This document shows positions 60,937 through 64,000 of a stretch of DNA of 64,000 bases, one piece after another (positions within the stretch are counted from its first letter, which is position 1; the number at the start of each line of letters is the position of its first letter). A model generated the notes under the pieces. It was not told the DNA's origin, searched no databases, and worked only from the letters and a program-made list of their open reading frames with translations. The stretch lies in the NCBI RefSeq assembly GCF_013744875.1, contig NZ_CP059399.1, positions 6,696,001 to 6,760,000 on the forward strand, written 5' to 3'. Source of the DNA: Nocardia huaxiensis. GTDB taxonomy: Bacteria; Actinomycetota; Actinomycetes; Mycobacteriales; Mycobacteriaceae. The position numbers were made by a program, and so were the translations under genes.

Positions 60937-63900
60937 ATGGCGACCGAATCCGACCTCCGCAAGTATCTCAAGAAGGCCGCGATTGATCTGCAGGAAACGC
61001 GGCAGCGACTGCAGGACGTGGAGGCGCGGGCGCACGAGCCCATCGCCATCGTGGGGATGGGCTGCCGCTTCCCCGGCGACATCGAGAATCCGGCCGACCT
61101 GTACCGGGTCGCGCTCGAGGGCCGGGACATGGTGACCGAGTTCCCGGCCGACCGCGGCTGGGACGTGGAGTCCGCCTACAACCCGGATCGGGAGAACAAG
61201 GGCACCACCTATGTCCGCCACGGCGGATTCCTCAGCCGCCCAGGCGATTTCGATGCTGCGTTCTTCGGCATCTCGCCCCGGGAGGCCCTCGCGATGGATC
61301 CGCAGCAGCGGCAGCTGCTGGAGGTGGCGTGGGAGGCGCTCGAGCACGCCGGCATCGACCCCACCTCGCTCAAGGGCAGCGCCACCGGCGTGTTCGCCGG
61401 CGTCATCGCGCCCATCCACCCGCCGGAACCCGATGACAAGTCGCCCTTCCACGGGCTGGTCATGACCGGCAATACCGGCAGCATCGCTTCCGGGCGCATC
61501 GCCTACATCCTGGGCCTGGAAGGTCCCGCGGTGACCGTGGACACGGCCTGCTCCTCCTCGTTGGTGGCCCTGCATCAAGCGGTGCAGTCGCTGCGCGCCG
61601 GGGAGATCTCCATGGCGCTGGCGGGCGGCTCCACCGTCATCGCCGGCACCGCCGAGTATGTGGAGTTCTGCGCGCTGGGCGCGCTCGCCCCGGACGGCCG
61701 CTGCAAGTCCTTCGCGGACACCGCCGACGGTTTCAGCGTCTCCGAGGGCGCGGGTGTGCTTGTGCTGGAACGCCTTTCGGACGCACAGCGCAACGGGCAT
61801 CGGATTCTCGCGGTGATTCGCGGCTCCGCGGTGAACCAGGACGGCGCCAGCAATGGCCTGACCGCCCCGAACGGGCCATCACAGCAGCGCGTCATCAAGC
61901 TGGCGCTGTCGGACGCGCGGCTGGCCGCGGCCGAGGTGGACGTGATGGAGGCGCACGGCACCGGAACGCCGCTGGGCGACCCCATCGAGGCGACCGCGCT
62001 GCTGGCCACCTACGGCAGGGAACGCACCGGGGCCCCGCTGCTGCTGGGCTCGGTGAAATCCAATATCGGGCACACCCTGGCCGCCGCCGGCGTGGCGGGC
62101 GTGATCAAGATGGTGGAGGCCATGCGGCACGGCGTGGTGCCGCCGACCCTGCACGCGAAAACCCCCAGCCCGCACGTGGAGTGGGACTCCGGACAGGTCG
62201 AGCTGGTCACCGCGCCGCGGGAGTGGCCGGACAACGGGCACGCCCGCCGGGCGGCGGTCTCCTCGTTCGGCATCAGCGGCACCAATTCGCACGTGATCCT
62301 GGAACAGGCTCCGCTCGCTGCCGAACCCGCCGCGGGCGAGGCCGACTCGACACCGGAAACCATTGTGCCGCCACTCATTCCGTGGGTGATCTCGGCGCGC
62401 AGCGCGGACGCGATCACCGGCCAGGCGCGGCGGCTGCTCACCCGGGTACGCGAGGACGCCGCGCTCGCGGCCACCGATGTCGGTCTGTCGCTGGTGAACA
62501 CCCGCGCCCGCCACCCCTACCGGGCGGTGGTGCTCGGGCAGAACCGGGACGAACTGCTGGCGGGGCTGGAGCAGCTGGCCGCCGGGTCCGAAGCACCCGG
62601 TGTGACGGTGGGCGCGGGCGCGGTCAAGGGCAAGACGGTCTTCGTGTTCTCCGGACAGGGCTCGCAGCGGCCCGGTATGGGCCGGGAGCTCTACGACGCC
62701 TACCCGGTGTACCGCACCAAGTTCGACGAGATCGCGGCGCTCTTCGACGCGCTGCTGGAGCGGCCGTTGGCCGAGGTGGTCTTCGCCGCGGCCGACAGCC
62801 CCGAGGCGGCGTTGCTCAACCGCACCGACTTCACCCAGGCCGCCCTGTTCGCGGTCGAGGTCGCGCTGTTCGAACTGGTGCGGTCCTGGGGCGTGAATCC
62901 CGATCTGGTGGTGGGACATTCGATCGGCGAGATCGCCGCCGCGCAGGTGGCCGGGGTGTGGTCGCTGGCCGACGCGGTGCGCCTGGTCGCCGCCCGCGGC
63001 CGGCTCATGGCCGCGCTGCCCGCCGGTGGCGCCATGATCTCGCTGGCCGCCGGCGAGGAAACCGTGGCCCCGCTGCTCGCGGGCAGAACCACCGAGGTCG
63101 GCATCGCCGCCGTGAACTCCCCCGGCTCCGTGGTCATCTCGGGCGCCGAGGCCGCCGTCGAGGAGATCGCCAGGACGATCGAGGCCACCGGCGTGAAGGC
63201 CACCCGGCTGCGGGTCAGCCACGCCTTCCACTCGCCGCTCATGGCGCCCATGCTCGACGAATTCCGTTCCGTCTGTACCGCATTGACCTATCACGACCCG
63301 GCGCTGCCGGTGGTCTCCAATGTCACCGGCACGCTCGCCACCGCCGCGCAGTTCCAGGATCCGGAGTACTGGGTGGGGCATGTCAGCGCGCCCGTGCGCT
63401 TCGCCGCGGGCATCACCGCTGCCGCCGAATCCGCCAAGGCGGGAAGCACTTTCGTGGAGATCGGCCCCACCGCCGCACTCACCGGCCTGGTCACCGCGAC
63501 CCTGGCCGACGACACCGCCGACGCCGAGGACGGCCCCGGCTTCGTCGCGGTCCCGGCACTGCGCGCGCTGCGCCCCGAGCCGCAGTCGCTGCTGACCGCG
63601 CTGGCCACCGCGCACGGCCGCGGCACCGCCGTCGCCTGGGAGACGCTGTTCGCCGGAACCGGCGCGGGTTTCGCCGAATTGCCCACCTACGCTTTCGATC
63701 ACCGCACCTACTGGGTGGTCGAGGGCAATGGTTCGGGCGATCCGCGTCAGCTTGGCCTGGGCGCGGCCGAGCATCCGCTGCTGGGTGCGGTGGTCAGTGT
63801 GGCCGAGGGCGGGGATGTGCTGCTCACCGGACGCCTGTCGCTGTCCTCGCATCCGTGGCTGGGCGACCACGCCGTCGGCGGCCGAGTCCTGTTGCCCGGC

Positions 63901-64000
63901 ACCGCTTTCGTCGAACTGGCGCTGTACGCGGCCGGTGTCGTGGGGGCCGCGCGGCTCGCCGAACTCATGCTGGCCGCGCCGCTGGTGATCCCCGAGCGCG
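60937..64000 (+). CDS. Type I modular polyketide synthase (KS-AT-DH...), 5' part
   Basis: 1021 codons visible, continuing beyond the window. Residues 1-32 are an N-terminal coiled-coil docking segment ([38 protein letters not shown]), so it receives chains from another protein. KS: Cys205 in DTACSSS, His340 in EAHGTGT and His379 in NIGH, all intact. AT (from about residue 565): Ser662 in GHSIG; the HAFH motif (residues 762-765) predicts malonyl-CoA. DH begins near residue 940; HxxxGxxxxP is complete (His978 to Pro987), so dehydration is expected. No loading module is present, implying a carrier- or CoA-bound starter made by the ligases of the cluster. Confidence 0.95.
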   Translation, partial: MATESDLRKYLKKAAIDLQETRQRLQDVEARAHEPIAIVGMGCRFPGDIENPADLYRVALEGRDMVTEFPADRGWDVESAYNPDRENKGTTYVRHGGFLSRPGDFDAAFFGISPREALAMDPQQRQLLEVAWEALEHAGIDPTSLKGSATGVFAGVIAPIHPPEPDDKSPFHGLVMTGNTGSIASGRIAYILGLEGPAVTVDTACSSSLVALHQAVQSLRAGEISMALAGGSTVIAGTAEYVEFCALGALAPDGRCKSFADTADGFSVSEGAGVLVLERLSDAQRNGHRILAVIRGSAVNQDGASNGLTAPNGPSQQRVIKLALSDARLAAAEVDVMEAHGTGTPLGDPIEATALLATYGRERTGAPLLLGSVKSNIGHTLAAAGVAGVIKMVEAMRHGVVPPTLHAKTPSPHVEWDSGQVELVTAPREWPDNGHARRAAVSSFGISGTNSHVILEQAPLAAEPAAGEADSTPETIVPPLIPWVISARSADAITGQARRLLTRVREDAALAATDVGLSLVNTRARHPYRAVVLGQNRDELLAGLEQLAAGSEAPGVTVGAGAVKGKTVFVFSGQGSQRPGMGRELYDAYPVYRTKFDEIAALFDALLERPLAEVVFAAADSPEAALLNRTDFTQAALFAVEVALFELVRSWGVNPDLVVGHSIGEIAAAQVAGVWSLADAVRLVAARGRLMAALPAGGAMISLAAGEETVAPLLAGRTTEVGIAAVNSPGSVVISGAEAAVEEIARTIEATGVKATRLRVSHAFHSPLMAPMLDEFRSVCTALTYHDPALPVVSNVTGTLATAAQFQDPEYWVGHVSAPVRFAAGITAAAESAKAGSTFVEIGPTAALTGLVTATLADDTADAEDGPGFVAVPALRALRPEPQSLLTALATAHGRGTAVAWETLFAGTGAGFAELPTYAFDHRTYWVVEGNGSGDPRQLGLGAAEHPLLGAVVSVAEGGDVLLTGRLSLSSHPWLGDHAVGGRVLLPGTAFVELALYAAGVVGAARLAELMLAAPLVIPER

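Noticed and set aside
1..64000. Insertion sequences, prophage genes, CRISPR arrays, rRNA
   Set aside because: No transposase, integrase, phage structural gene, regularly spaced repeat array or rRNA-like sequence was seen on either strand.

Overview
The window is high-GC actinobacterial DNA with a mycolate-actinomycete gene set: a complete YrbE/Mce lipid-import operon, a Sap/GAP-type membrane protein, a VirS-like AraC regulator, several flavin monooxygenases of the MymA/EthA type and a type I polyketide synthase. Nocardia or a close relative is the best fit. This is inferred from gene content only; no rRNA or other species marker is present.

Layout. 1-6149: the end of an L,D-transpeptidase gene, a divergent MpaB-like oxygenase/TetR pair around a 35-bp operator-like dyad, and small membrane, secreted and unknown proteins. 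6150-6700: a short transcription unit (promoter-like boxes at 6142-6170, strong hairpin at 6504-6536) holding two tRNA-like genes whose 3' half lies BEFORE the 5' half. Each has a perfect 7-bp acceptor stem and an encoded CCA. This is the most unusual thing in the window. 6698-8168: a degenerate phosphoribosyltransferase and a STAS/HATPase regulator. 8229-21367: a lipid-oxidation island of two stand-alone SDRs, four flavin monooxygenases and an SDR/acyl-CoA-synthetase fusion, resembling the mycobacterial mymA region in gene types. Two of the four monooxygenases have lost the fingerprint histidine. 21485-31013: an FG-GAP protein, AhpD-like proteins (one fused to a Ddn-like domain), an ABC1 kinase, a GMC oxidase, a VirS-like regulator and an alpha/beta hydrolase. 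31318-39922: yrbEA-yrbEB-mceABCDEF-mas. 39958-43677: chorismate-lyase-like and SRPBCC proteins, a NarL-type two-component pair and a universal stress protein.

43853-64000 is a biosynthetic gene cluster that runs off the right edge. Prephenate dehydrogenase, hydroxymandelate synthase and hydroxymandelate oxidase make up the first three steps of the 4-hydroxyphenylglycine pathway. They sit with a phytanoyl-CoA-type dioxygenase, two acyl-adenylating enzymes, a stand-alone ketoreductase, a LuxR-type regulator, a MacB-like exporter, a secreted hydrolase and a modular PKS (KS-AT-DH so far). No HpgT aminotransferase is visible. The motif TAGGGG(T), as direct or inverted repeats, recurs in the cluster's promoter regions and once more upstream of the chorismate-lyase-like gene, suggesting one cluster-specific regulon. 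A 52-bp element stands just beyond the end of each of the two divergent operons at the cluster's core.

No rRNA genes, CRISPR arrays, transposases or phage genes were seen.
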